Assembly (NCBI GenBank): GCA_945487035.1
Contig: CALYTI010000003.1
Span: 45,731-109,730 of the forward strand
Direction: 5' to 3'
Length of the DNA: 64,000 nt
From: an uncultured Bacteroidales bacterium
GTDB lineage: Bacteria > Bacteroidota > Bacteroidia > Bacteroidales > UBA932
In this document: piece after piece, positions 18,517 through 25,930 of the stretch
Layout: every line of letters begins with the position of its first letter
Numbering within the stretch: position 1 is the first letter of the stretch
The notes under the pieces: model-generated
Seen by the model: the letters and a program-made list of their open reading frames with translations, nothing else
What the model was told of the DNA's origin: nothing
The model's database searches: none
Made by a program: the position numbers and the translations under genes

Positions 18517-18524
18517 TATATTTG
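18517..18524 (+). promoter_or_regulatory. -7 box of chromate transporter operon
   Basis: TATATTTG lies 7 nt before the ATG at 18532 and matches TAnnTTTG. It implies a very short leader. Confidence 0.6.
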
Positions 18525-18531
18525 TAAAACT

Positions 18532-19077
18532 ATGGCGTCTTTGTGGCAGATAACGGGCGTGTTCGCCAAAATCGGAACCTTCACCATCGGTGGAGGCTAT
18601 GCGATGATACCCGTTATTGAAAGGGAGATGAAGGAGCGCGGATGGATAGATGAGGATGAAATCGAGGATGTCGTTGTCCTTGCGCAAAGCGCTCCGGGGC
18701 TTCTGGCTGTCAATATGGCCATCTTTGCCGGCTACAAAATCCGGGGCCTGAAAGGCAGTCTTGCCGCCACTTTCGGGGCTGTACTGCCGTCATTTCTCAT
18801 TATTTTGGCCATTGCGATGGCGTTTACCAACTTCAAGGACAATGTCTTCATCCAGAAATTCTTTCAGGGACTCCGTCCTGTGGCTATTGCCCTTATTGTA
18901 GTGCCGGCTGTCACTATGGCCCAAAAGGGATGCAAGAGCTGGTGGCAATGGCTGCTTATGCTCATCACCCTCTTCCTTGTAGCCTTCCTCAAGGTGTCAG
19001 CAATCTGGGTGCTTGTTTCAATACTTGTCGTTTCGATAGCAATCACTATGGCAGCGGAGGGCCGCAAGAAGAAATGA
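18532..19077 (+). CDS. chromate transporter, short chain 1
   Basis: A 181-residue membrane protein of the CHR (ChrA) family in its half-length form. The N-terminus has FAKIGTFTIGGGYAMIPVIE and AQSAPGLLAVNMAIFAGYK, the conserved motifs of one CHR domain. Half-length members occur as tandem pairs that work together, as here: the next gene overlaps by ATGA. The true substrate may be chromate, sulfate or another oxyanion; chromate is the family name rather than proven here. Confidence 0.9.
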   Translation: MASLWQITGVFAKIGTFTIGGGYAMIPVIEREMKERGWIDEDEIEDVVVLAQSAPGLLAVNMAIFAGYKIRGLKGSLAATFGAVLPSFLIILAIAMAFTNFKDNVFIQKFFQGLRPVAIALIVVPAVTMAQKGCKSWWQWLLMLITLFLVAFLKVSAIWVLVSILVVSIAITMAAEGRKKK

Positions 19078-19676
19078 TAGGGCTTCTTCTTCAGATTTTC
19101 GCAGCCTTCTTCTTCATCGGCATCTTCAATTTCGGTGGAGGCGGAGCGATGATATCACTCATCCAGGACAGTATAGTCAACACCCATCACTGGATGGACG
19201 CGGAAGCCTTCACTGACATCATAGCCATATCCCAAACCACCCCCGGGCCAATCGGAATCAACTGCGCCACCTACGTGGGCTACGAAGTGATGCACGCCGC
19301 GGGCTACTCCAACGCCGTGGCGGTCGCAGGTTCCACCGCAGCCACCCTGGCGGTGGTGCTGCCTTCCTTCATCATCTTCTTCCTGCTGATGAGGGTTTTC
19401 AACCACTTCCACAACGACCCGCGCTTCGTCACCGTGATGTCCGCGCTCAAGCCGGCAACAGCGGGACTGATTGGCGCTGCCGCCCTGATTCTGAGTTTCA
19501 ACATCGACTGGCAGGCCGGTTCCCTTCTGCCACAGGTGGAATTGGTAAAAAGCAATTTCCCGGACTGGAAGAGCGGTCTTCTTTTTGCCGGGGCCTTTGT
19601 AGCCACATACAATTTCAAAGCAAATCCCATCTGGGTCATACTCGCGGGAGGCGTTTTAGGACTAATTATCTATTAA
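19074..19676 (+). CDS. chromate transporter, short chain 2
   Basis: A 200-residue partner of the preceding half-length CHR protein, with IFNFGGGGAMISLIQ and ISQTTPGPIGINCATYVGYE, the motif set of the second CHR domain. The start at 19074 is chosen because it overlaps the previous stop (ATGA) and begins directly with the first membrane helix; an upstream in-frame extension would run through the preceding gene. The hexosaminidase gene begins 11 nt downstream. Confidence 0.9.
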   Translation: MIGLLLQIFAAFFFIGIFNFGGGGAMISLIQDSIVNTHHWMDAEAFTDIIAISQTTPGPIGINCATYVGYEVMHAAGYSNAVAVAGSTAATLAVVLPSFIIFFLLMRVFNHFHNDPRFVTVMSALKPATAGLIGAAALILSFNIDWQAGSLLPQVELVKSNFPDWKSGLLFAGAFVATYNFKANPIWVILAGGVLGLIIY

Positions 19677-19686
19677 TCAAAAAGAT

Positions 19687-21396
19687 ATGAAACTAGCATT
19701 ACTCACTTTCATTCTGGCGTCAGCCATCAATGTTATCCCTCAGCCCCTCAGCGTAAGGGAAGACAAGGGAACATTCAATCTCAAAGGAACCCCTATTGCC
19801 TGCGATGCAGCTATGGGAGAAACTGCACTTGCGGCAGTAAAAGACTTCTCGGCCAACCTTACTCTGGTTGCCGGACAGATTTATCCGGTTTCTACGCCTG
19901 TCGGACTTTCCGCTACAATTAGGGAAGGCAAGGCAAAAGGCATAGTTTTCGGTATCGACCCTACCCTTAAGGACGAAGCTTACACCATCCGCATCGACCA
20001 GAAAAAAGCAGTAATACTTGCATCCGGCGATGCCGGCTTCCTCTATGCACTCCAGACCCTCAAGCAGATGCTTCCTACAGCCATCTATTCAGGCAAGCCT
20101 GCCGAGAATGAGAAGTGGGTGCTGCCTTGCTGCGAGATTAAGGATGCACCGCGTTTCGGCTATCGCGGAATGCATCTCGACAGCGGAAGGCATTTCTGGA
20201 CCGTACAGGAAATCAAGAAGGTGCTCGATATGATGGCCACCCTCAAGCTCAACCGTTTCCACTGGCATCTGACTGAGGATCAGGGATGGAGAGCTGAAAT
20301 CAAGGCCTATCCTGAGCTCACCAACGTGGGTGCCTGGCGCAGCGAGACCATAATAGGTTATCAGCACTGCAATCCTGAGCACAAGAAGGACGGCATCCGC
20401 TACGGCGGTTTCTACACCCAGGACGATATGCGCGAGATAGTGGCTTATGCCCAGAAGCTCGGCATCACCGTGGTTCCTGAGGTTGACCTTCCGGGACATA
20501 TGGTAGCAGCCCTTGCTTCATATCCTTGGCTCGGATGCTCCGGCAAGAGTATCGAGCCGGGCCACGTAGGAGAAGACTACAAGGTTTGGGAAATCTGGGG
20601 AGTATCCCGGGATGTTCTCTGCCCGGGCAAGGATACCACCATTGAATTCCTCAAGACCGTCCTCGGAGAGCTTTGCGACATCTTCCCTGGCGAATACTTC
20701 CACATCGGTGGAGACGAGTGCCCTAAGGATGCCTGGAAAATGTGCCCTGACTGCCAGGCACGCATCGCTGCACTCGGACTCAAAACTGACAATCACGCAA
20801 CCGCAGAACAGAGGCTTCAGAACTATGTAACCTCAGAAATGCAGGCCTTCCTCTCAACCAGAGGAAAGAAACTCATCGGTTGGGACGAAATCCTCGAAGG
20901 AGACCTTCAGGAGGGTGCAACCGTGATGAGCTGGCGCGGCAAGAAGGGCGGCATCGAGGCTTCCAACCGCGGCTTTGATGTGATTATGACCCCTGACGGC
21001 TGGTGCTACTTCGACTACAACCAGTGCCCGGACCGCGGCGACGAGTCCAAGCCTGTATGGGAGGTTGTCGATGAGCCTACCTGCGCATGGTGGGGCTGCC
21101 TGCCTCTCGCAAAGGTATATAGCTTCGACCCTACCGAAGGTCTGGACGCTCAGGCTGCATCACACATTCTCGGCTGCCAGGCCAATGTTTGGACCGAGTA
21201 CATTCCTACTGAGGAGCAGCTCGAATATATGATTATGCCTCGCCTCTTCGCAATGAGCGAAGTGCAGTGGAGTCAGATCAGCAACAAGGACTACGACGAT
21301 TTCATCCGCCGCGTCAAAGTTGAAGGAGTAAAGATTCTCAAGGAGAAGAACTTCAACTACAGAGCCAAAGATGAACTTGCAGACACAGCTGAATAG
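19687..21396 (+). CDS. beta-N-acetylhexosaminidase, GH20
   Basis: A 569-residue exported enzyme that removes terminal beta-linked GlcNAc or GalNAc by substrate-assisted catalysis. After a short signal-like segment there is a GH20 N-terminal domain (VIPQPLSVREDKGTF), then the barrel, starting FGYRGMHLDSGRHF near residue 157. The catalytic pair is visible as FHIGGDECPK, with Asp343 and Glu344. FHWHLTEDQGWRAEIK and WTEYIPTEEQLEYM are further family hallmarks. An intrinsic terminator follows. Confidence 0.95.
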   Translation: MKLALLTFILASAINVIPQPLSVREDKGTFNLKGTPIACDAAMGETALAAVKDFSANLTLVAGQIYPVSTPVGLSATIREGKAKGIVFGIDPTLKDEAYTIRIDQKKAVILASGDAGFLYALQTLKQMLPTAIYSGKPAENEKWVLPCCEIKDAPRFGYRGMHLDSGRHFWTVQEIKKVLDMMATLKLNRFHWHLTEDQGWRAEIKAYPELTNVGAWRSETIIGYQHCNPEHKKDGIRYGGFYTQDDMREIVAYAQKLGITVVPEVDLPGHMVAALASYPWLGCSGKSIEPGHVGEDYKVWEIWGVSRDVLCPGKDTTIEFLKTVLGELCDIFPGEYFHIGGDECPKDAWKMCPDCQARIAALGLKTDNHATAEQRLQNYVTSEMQAFLSTRGKKLIGWDEILEGDLQEGATVMSWRGKKGGIEASNRGFDVIMTPDGWCYFDYNQCPDRGDESKPVWEVVDEPTCAWWGCLPLAKVYSFDPTEGLDAQAASHILGCQANVWTEYIPTEEQLEYMIMPRLFAMSEVQWSQISNKDYDDFIRRVKVEGVKILKEKNFNYRAKDELADTAE

Positions 21397-21405
21397 GAAA
21401 ATAAA

Positions 21406-21440
21406 AACGGGCCGCGATTCACATCGCTGCCCGTTCCATT
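21406..21440 (+). terminator. intrinsic terminator after GH20 gene
   Basis: AACGGGC (21406-21412) pairs with GCCCGTT (21429-21435), and the inner CGAT/ATCG extends the stem. It lies 10 nt after the stop codon. The T tract is weak. Confidence 0.65.
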
Positions 21441-21459
21441 CTAACCTAAAATTTAACCT

Positions 21460-21513
21460 ATGAAAAAACTATTCGACAATTTTACTTACAATTGTCGTGC
21501 CAAAAAACTGTAA
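21460..21513 (+). CDS. possible 17-residue leader peptide ahead of lpdA
   Basis: A short open frame, MKKLFDNFTYNCRAKKL, ends 2 nt before the lpdA start. It is preceded by an AT-rich stretch (CCTAAAATTTAACCT) typical of Bacteroidales leaders. Inside it CGACAATT (21474-21481) and AATTGTCG (21490-21497) form a perfect 8-bp inverted repeat, so the frame coincides with a hairpin close to the lpdA initiation region. It may be a regulatory leader or simply a chance frame; there is no homology evidence. Confidence 0.3.
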   Translation: MKKLFDNFTYNCRAKKL

Positions 21514-21515
21514 TT

Positions 21516-22880
21516 ATGTCATTTGACCTCGCAATAATCGGCGCCGGTCCCGGCGGCTATGTGGCAGCGCAGAGAGCTGCCGCTCAAGGGCTCAAAACCG
21601 TTCTATTTGAAGAGCGCGAACTCGGAGGCGTCTGCCTCAATGAAGGATGTATCCCGACCAAGACTCTGCTCTACAGTGCAAAGCTCTATGAGCACGCAAG
21701 CGGCAGTGAGAAGTATGGAGTCAGCGTGGAGGGTGCCAGCTTGGACTTCTCCAAGGTGATTGCCCGCAAGGATAAGGTGACCAAGAAACTCACCGGAGCA
21801 ATTCGAGTTTCTATGCGTAACCTTGGGGTTGAGGTGGTAAAGGCCCGTGCGCGCATCCTCGGAGGCAGTGACGGTGATTTCCGCATCGAGGCAGCGGGGC
21901 AGGAGTACAATGCCGGGAAGATATTGCTCTGCACCGGAAGTTCCACCTTCATTCCGCCGATTCCGGGTCTGGAAGCGATAGGGGACACCGTAATCACCAG
22001 CCGTGAGGCACTATCTCTGGACAAGGCGCCGCAGGACTTGGTAATTATCGGAGGTGGAGTCATAGGAATGGAGTTCGCAAGTTTCTTCAATTCCATAGGC
22101 ACCCGTGTGACCGTTATCGAGATGCTTCCGGAGATTCTCGGTGTGCTAGATGAGGAAATCAGCGCTATGCTCCGCGCAGCATACACAGCCAAAGGCATCA
22201 CCTTCAATCTTGGCTGCAAGGTCACCGCTGTGGAAGGCAATACGGTGATGTTCCTCAGCCCTGAAGGGGAGGAGAAGAGGGTGAGCGCGGAGAAGATACT
22301 GGTCAGCGTGGGCCGCAGGGCCAATACCGAGGGGCTTGGACTGGAGACCGTGGGAGTTGAAGTCTCAAGGGGCGTCAAGACTGATGCGCATATGCGCACC
22401 AATGTGCCGGGAATCTATGCTGCAGGAGATGTCAACGGAGTTTCTATGCTTGCCCATACCGCGAGCCGCGAGGGCGAGGTTGCGGTAAACCACATACTGG
22501 GCATCCCGGATGAGATGTCCTACAAGGCCGTTCCGGGAGTTGTCTATACGAATCCGGAAGTTGCGGGCGTGGGCCTTACTGAGAGTGCTGCCCTGAAGGA
22601 GGGTTTGGATATCAAGGTGCTAAAGCTGCCTATGGCTTATTCGGGAAGGTGGGTTGCCGAGAATGAGCGCGGCAGCGGCCTGTGCAAGCTTGTTTGCGAC
22701 AAGACTTCGGGTAAGGTGCTTGGTGTCCATATGATGGGCAATCCGGTGAGCGAAATCATTTCCGCAGCCTGCCTTGCTGTGGAACGGGGAATGAGCGCAG
22801 AGGACCTGCGCCGCACCATTTTCCCTCACCCGAGCGTGTCTGAAATCCTCAAGGAAACCGCCTGGTCGGAGATAGGGTAG
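21516..22880 (+). CDS. lpdA: dihydrolipoamide dehydrogenase (E3)
   Basis: A 454-residue flavoprotein that reoxidises dihydrolipoyl groups of 2-oxoacid dehydrogenases or the glycine cleavage system with NAD+. Visible are the FAD-binding GAGPGGYVAA, the redox-active disulfide CLNEGCIPTK, the NAD-binding IIGGGVIGMEF, and the C-terminal catalytic FPHPSVSE. The start at 21516 is taken because the protein then opens directly with the FAD fold; a longer frame from a TTG has no support. No E2 gene is adjacent, but lplA lies 3 kb upstream. Confidence 0.95.
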   Translation: MSFDLAIIGAGPGGYVAAQRAAAQGLKTVLFEERELGGVCLNEGCIPTKTLLYSAKLYEHASGSEKYGVSVEGASLDFSKVIARKDKVTKKLTGAIRVSMRNLGVEVVKARARILGGSDGDFRIEAAGQEYNAGKILLCTGSSTFIPPIPGLEAIGDTVITSREALSLDKAPQDLVIIGGGVIGMEFASFFNSIGTRVTVIEMLPEILGVLDEEISAMLRAAYTAKGITFNLGCKVTAVEGNTVMFLSPEGEEKRVSAEKILVSVGRRANTEGLGLETVGVEVSRGVKTDAHMRTNVPGIYAAGDVNGVSMLAHTASREGEVAVNHILGIPDEMSYKAVPGVVYTNPEVAGVGLTESAALKEGLDIKVLKLPMAYSGRWVAENERGSGLCKLVCDKTSGKVLGVHMMGNPVSEIISAACLAVERGMSAEDLRRTIFPHPSVSEILKETAWSEIG

Positions 22881-22894
22881 AAGGAGTTTTGATT

Positions 22895-23092
22895 ATGCAC
22901 ATGTCAAATCGACTTCTCCATCCTAATCAGATTGCAAAGTATATTGCGTGGCGACCGGATTTCTCTGAAGAAAGCATTCATTTGTGCTATGTTGTGTACA
23001 GAGGCAAGGCTGTCGAGATAAGCGCTGATATGCAAGCCAGGGATAAGATTGCAATGGCATTAGAAAAACTAATAATTCCTAGGTATGAGTAA
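22895..23092 (+). CDS. small protein of unknown function
   Basis: A 65-residue soluble protein, not recognised. It has no signal peptide or membrane helix. The start at 22895 sits about 8 nt after a GAAGGAG ribosome-binding stretch; 22901 is an alternative. The last 8 nt overlap the next gene. Base composition is more AT-rich than the surrounding operons, hinting that this pair was acquired. Confidence 0.55.
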   Translation: MHMSNRLLHPNQIAKYIAWRPDFSEESIHLCYVVYRGKAVEISADMQARDKIAMALEKLIIPRYE

Positions 23093-23642
23093 TAGAATCT
23101 ACCGTATAAAGTATTCCCTATATGTTCTTTTGTGCATTCTCGGTATTGCAGGATGCACAAAGGAAGATAGTAATAGTTTATCCCGCTATGAGGGTGTATA
23201 TCAACTGGATAGTATGTATTGGACTGGACAAATCATTGATATTAACGGAGATGGAATAGGAGAGAGAGACTTACTGCATGAGTTCTCCGGTTATCCCGGG
23301 TTTGTTAAAGAATGGATTAGTGGAAAGGTAGAACTTTTCGATAATTCCACATTATCATTTCATTCAGTGGTTCCTATATGTGTGACATCCGAACCCAAGG
23401 TACAACCAGATATAAAGTACTATGAGATAGACATTAAAGCAAAATGGCGTAATGACTGGGGCTCTCCTGATTTTGATACAGAAACATTTGAACCCTTGAT
23501 TTCAGATATTAATAAAGGAGTTAGAAGAGCTGTTTTACATAATATTAATGGTTCGTCCTATGAATTACACGTAGATTGTTCTATTTTCACTCAAGAATTA
23601 AGTCCAATTCAAGGTACAATTATTTTTTACTTCAAGAAATAG
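23085..23642 (+). CDS. lipoprotein of unknown function, AT-rich
   Basis: A 185-residue predicted lipoprotein (signal peptide ending GIAGC, then TKED). The mature part looks all-beta, with an EGVYQLDSMYW opening and a FYFKK end, as in small lipocalin-like lipoproteins, though no family can be named. It overlaps the preceding 65-residue gene by 8 nt, so the two are translationally coupled. Codon use is AT-rich (many TAT, AAT, ATT) compared with flanking genes. The gene ends right before the duplicated gene-end mosaic. Confidence 0.65.
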   Translation: MSNRIYRIKYSLYVLLCILGIAGCTKEDSNSLSRYEGVYQLDSMYWTGQIIDINGDGIGERDLLHEFSGYPGFVKEWISGKVELFDNSTLSFHSVVPICVTSEPKVQPDIKYYEIDIKAKWRNDWGSPDFDTETFEPLISDINKGVRRAVLHNINGSSYELHVDCSIFTQELSPIQGTIIFYFKK

Positions 23643-23660
23643 AAACAATTGCCTTTGTCT

Positions 23661-23710
23661 GAAATTATTTCCCCCGCAGATTGACTTCCACCTTTTTGCT
23701 GGAATGGCGG
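23661..23710 (-). repeat. 50-bp repeat B1: copy of Gfo/Idh gene end
   Basis: Nearly identical, in the same orientation, to 24035-24085, which is the true 3' end of the oxidoreductase gene and its stop codon. It is fused directly to the inverted lplA end at 23708. Confidence 0.92.
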
Positions 23711-23782
23711 CATACGCCCCTACCTCTCCCGGTGCAGCACCCAGGCTTCGGTGGAGAAGACGGTTTGGTTGAGAGCGTCGAT
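23708..23782 (-). repeat. 75-bp repeat A': inverted copy of lplA end
   Basis: The reverse complement of 18409-18483 with three mismatches clustered at 23762-23766. It carries the last 21 codons of lplA and its stop codon, read on the minus strand. There is no upstream lplA sequence, so it is a gene-end fragment 5.3 kb from its source. Confidence 0.95.
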
Positions 23783-23848
23783 TGTAATCAGGGCGCATGT
23801 AATGGAGTTTCAAGTGAAGAACCCGAAAACTTTGATCGGCCGGCTATG

Positions 23849-23931
23849 AAATCCGTGCGCAAAACGGCCCTTCTTGCGCACCAACTGCAATATTTTTCAA
23901 ATCCGTGCGCAAATAAGGCGTTTCTGCGCAC
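23849..23931. repeat. two-unit 50-bp palindromic repeat
   Basis: AAATCCGTGCGCAAA occurs at 23849 and again exactly 50 bp later at 23899. Each copy is followed by a reverse arm: GTGCGCAA (23855-23862) with TTGCGCAC (23874-23881), and GTGCGCA (23905-23911) with TGCGCAC (23925-23931). The sequence between arms is not conserved. It resembles a REP-type intergenic palindrome. Confidence 0.7.
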
Positions 23932-23964
23932 CGATTACTTTTGTCTGGAATTAGAAAAACTGAA

Positions 23965-23986
23965 AGCCGAGCAATTATGCTCGGCT
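23965..23986 (-). terminator. intrinsic terminator of Gfo/Idh gene
   Basis: AGCCGAGCA (23965-23973) and TGCTCGGCT (23978-23986) form a perfect 9-bp stem with a 4-nt loop. On the minus strand it is followed by TTTCAGTTTTTC, so it should terminate the oxidoreductase transcript about 55 nt past its stop. Confidence 0.7.
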
Positions 23987-24034
23987 AAAAGTCTGATACC
24001 ACGGCTTGAAGTTATCGCGCCTTTTTGGGGTTAT

Positions 24035-24085
24035 GAAAATTATTTCCTCCGCAGATTGACTTCCACCTTTTTGCTGGAAAGGCGG
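24035..24085 (-). repeat. 50-bp repeat B2: true end of Gfo/Idh gene
   Basis: Source copy of repeat B. It covers the last codons and stop of the oxidoreductase gene plus five downstream bases. Confidence 0.9.
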
Positions 24086-25443
24086 CTCTTCTCTGCACGG
24101 AAGCCCATCACGTGACTCTCGACGGAAGCATCGATGGTGCTGGTCAGGCGGGATTCGTCGTGGCTGTCAACTGCTTCAAGGAAATCGCATACCAGAGCCA
24201 TATCTCCTCCGCCGTGTCCGGAATTCCTGTACTCGGGGATTTCGTTGAGTTTCTTGTCCCACACGAGCTTGCGGTTGCTTCGGAACTCGTACAGAGTGAA
24301 CGTTGTGCCGTCTCCCTCAATATAGCCCGTGCTGCCCATAATCCTGGTGCGGCGGCCTCCGTAAGGGGTAAAGGCTTCCATTGAGAATGACGCTGTAGTG
24401 CCGTCCTCGAAAACCATCTCACTCACGAAGTGGTCAGGCTGGTTGTTGTCACAGTAATACACACAGCGGCCCCACACATTGTCCGGGTCGGAAATCTTCG
24501 CCATAATTTCGTTTTCGTCCTTCCTGTTCTTAAGGTCGAATACTCCAAGATGCTGCTTTCTTCTGACATAGACATCAATAGCAGAATACGGGCACTCCGC
24601 CTCGTGAGGACATCCGTCTGTGCAGCGCTTCGGCGCACCCTTCGGAGCATTCTCCGCCTTGAACCAGGTCAGGGAGCCGTCGGCAACGATAGTTCTGCAA
24701 GGTTTGTCCACTATCCAACGGATAATGTCAAGGTCGTGACAGCTCTTGGCAAGGATGATAGGGGTGGTCTTGTCTGAATCGCGCCAGTTGCCGCGCACAT
24801 AGGAGTGTGCCATATGGCGGCACTCGATAGGCTCCATATGCTGGATGCTGATGAGTTTGCCTATCATTCCGCTGTGGACGGCCTCCCGCATAGCCCTGAA
24901 ATACGGACTGTATCTCAGCACGTGGCAAACAGCAACGATGCCGCCGTACTTGTGAGCCTGGGCAGCTATGTCGGTGCACTCTTTTTCGGACTGGGCGATA
25001 GGCTTTTCGAGAAGCACGTTGTAGCCCATTTCCAGAGCCTTCATACAAGGCTTATAGTGAAGGTCGTCAGGTGTTGATATCACCACCGCATCCGCAAATT
25101 TCGGCACTTTGAAGACTTCGCTCCAGTCTCCGAAGCGTCTTTCCTGCGGGATGTTGAAGCGGTCTCCCATTGCGTTTTTGCGGCTTTCGCGAATGTCGGA
25201 AACGCCCACAATCTGTATACAGTCAGGGTAGTTGGCGGCATATCCGGAGTAGGTCCTTCCGCGATTGCCGGCACCTATAATTATCACCTTTACAGGTTCT
25301 TTCACCTTGGCTTTCAGGCCTTTGAGTGGGAAATCCAATTCATCTGCCGTTACCGGAGCGGCTTTGAGTGTATCTTCTGCACCGAGCAGTGCAGCGCCCG
25401 CGGTCAGAACACCCAGACTTTTCAAAAACTCTTTCCTGTCCAT
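24040..25443 (-). CDS. Gfo/Idh/MocA-family oxidoreductase (exported)
   Basis: A 467-residue NAD(P)-dependent enzyme with an N-terminal export signal (MDRKEFLKSLG followed by an Ala/Leu-rich helix; no lipobox and no full twin-arginine pair). The Rossmann fold begins near residue 50 with VIIIGAGNRGRTYSGYA, and the sugar-binding domain carries LLEKPIAQ, the family lysine motif. Members act on sugars or inositols; GH109 hexosaminidases share this fold, so a glycosidase role is possible. A Cys cluster (CTDGCPHEAECPYS, around residue 285) may bind metal. The gene stands alone, with a hairpin terminator downstream. Confidence 0.85.
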   Translation of the reverse strand: MDRKEFLKSLGVLTAGAALLGAEDTLKAAPVTADELDFPLKGLKAKVKEPVKVIIIGAGNRGRTYSGYAANYPDCIQIVGVSDIRESRKNAMGDRFNIPQERRFGDWSEVFKVPKFADAVVISTPDDLHYKPCMKALEMGYNVLLEKPIAQSEKECTDIAAQAHKYGGIVAVCHVLRYSPYFRAMREAVHSGMIGKLISIQHMEPIECRHMAHSYVRGNWRDSDKTTPIILAKSCHDLDIIRWIVDKPCRTIVADGSLTWFKAENAPKGAPKRCTDGCPHEAECPYSAIDVYVRRKQHLGVFDLKNRKDENEIMAKISDPDNVWGRCVYYCDNNQPDHFVSEMVFEDGTTASFSMEAFTPYGGRRTRIMGSTGYIEGDGTTFTLYEFRSNRKLVWDKKLNEIPEYRNSGHGGGDMALVCDFLEAVDSHDESRLTSTIDASVESHVMGFRAEKSRLSSKKVEVNLRRK

Positions 25444-25594
25444 ATCAATATTGGTTGTTAGTTTTCCAAACTCAAAGTTACGGCATTAGTACAGAAATAG
25501 CAAGAGATGGCTTGCCAATGGGGTAAAAGGGAGAAATACATGTTTCTTTAGTGCTTTTACTCTTGCGAATTCGGCTCTTTTCGCCAACTTTGCA
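25444..25594. other. intergenic, no gene
   Basis: Divergent spacer between the oxidoreductase gene and the ATPase remnant. A CAACTTTG sequence at 25585-25592 is close to a plus-strand -7 box for the remnant. Nothing else is seen. Confidence 0.5.
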
Positions 25595-25617
25595 ACAGCC
25601 GTAAAATTTACGGCTGT
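25595..25617. promoter_or_regulatory. 23-nt perfect palindrome at a probable start site
   Basis: ACAGCCGTAAA and TTTACGGCTGT are perfect reverse complements around a single central A. It begins 2 nt after a CAACTTTG -7-like box, so it covers the expected transcription start of the ATPase remnant. It could be an operator or a 5' hairpin. Confidence 0.55.
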
Positions 25618-25619
25618 AA

Positions 25620-25916
25620 AATTTTGATGGATTTCAGAATTTTCTGGAGGTCAATCCATCCATATACAGCGACATTCAGAACTGGTGGGACCCTAAAGGG
25701 TACATTGACAAAGAAGGAAATCACCAGCAGGCTGAACTGGATATTGTTGCCTTGCGATTGAATGAAAATGTCCTTGATGTCATAGAGGTAAAGCGCAACC
25801 CGGAGAAGTTCAGCAAGAGCCTCCTTGAAGAGAAGGTAGATTTCTTCTCTTCCAAGGAGAAACTGGTCAGAAAAAACAGGATAGTGCTCTCTTGTCTGTC
25901 ATTGAATGATATGTGA
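25620..25916 (+). pseudogene. remnant of AAA ATPase with DUF234-type C-terminal domain
   Basis: An open frame of about 98 codons with no usable start codon. It ends with AELDIVALRLNENVLDVIEVKRNPEKFSKSLLEE and a tail to the stop at 25914, given here in two parts: the acidic AELDIVAL and the IEVKRNPEKF motif. These are the PD-(D/E)XK-like signature at the C-terminus of Bacteroidota ATPases of the DUF234 group (usually over 400 residues). The ATPase domain is absent, and a stop codon at 25617 closes the frame upstream. The gene therefore looks almost entirely deleted. Confidence 0.7.
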
Positions 25917-25930
25917 CAGGCGAGAAAACT

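Larger units (their letters stand above)
23783..24034. other. gene-free stretch with hairpin repeats
   Basis: No coding frame is credible here. The stretch holds two units of a 50-bp hairpin repeat and one long terminator-like hairpin, described separately. The remainder (23783-23848 and 23987-24034) shows nothing recognisable. Confidence 0.6.

Noticed and set aside
23849..23931. Minimal CRISPR array
   Set aside because: Only two units, the repeat includes both hairpin arms, and no cas gene is near.
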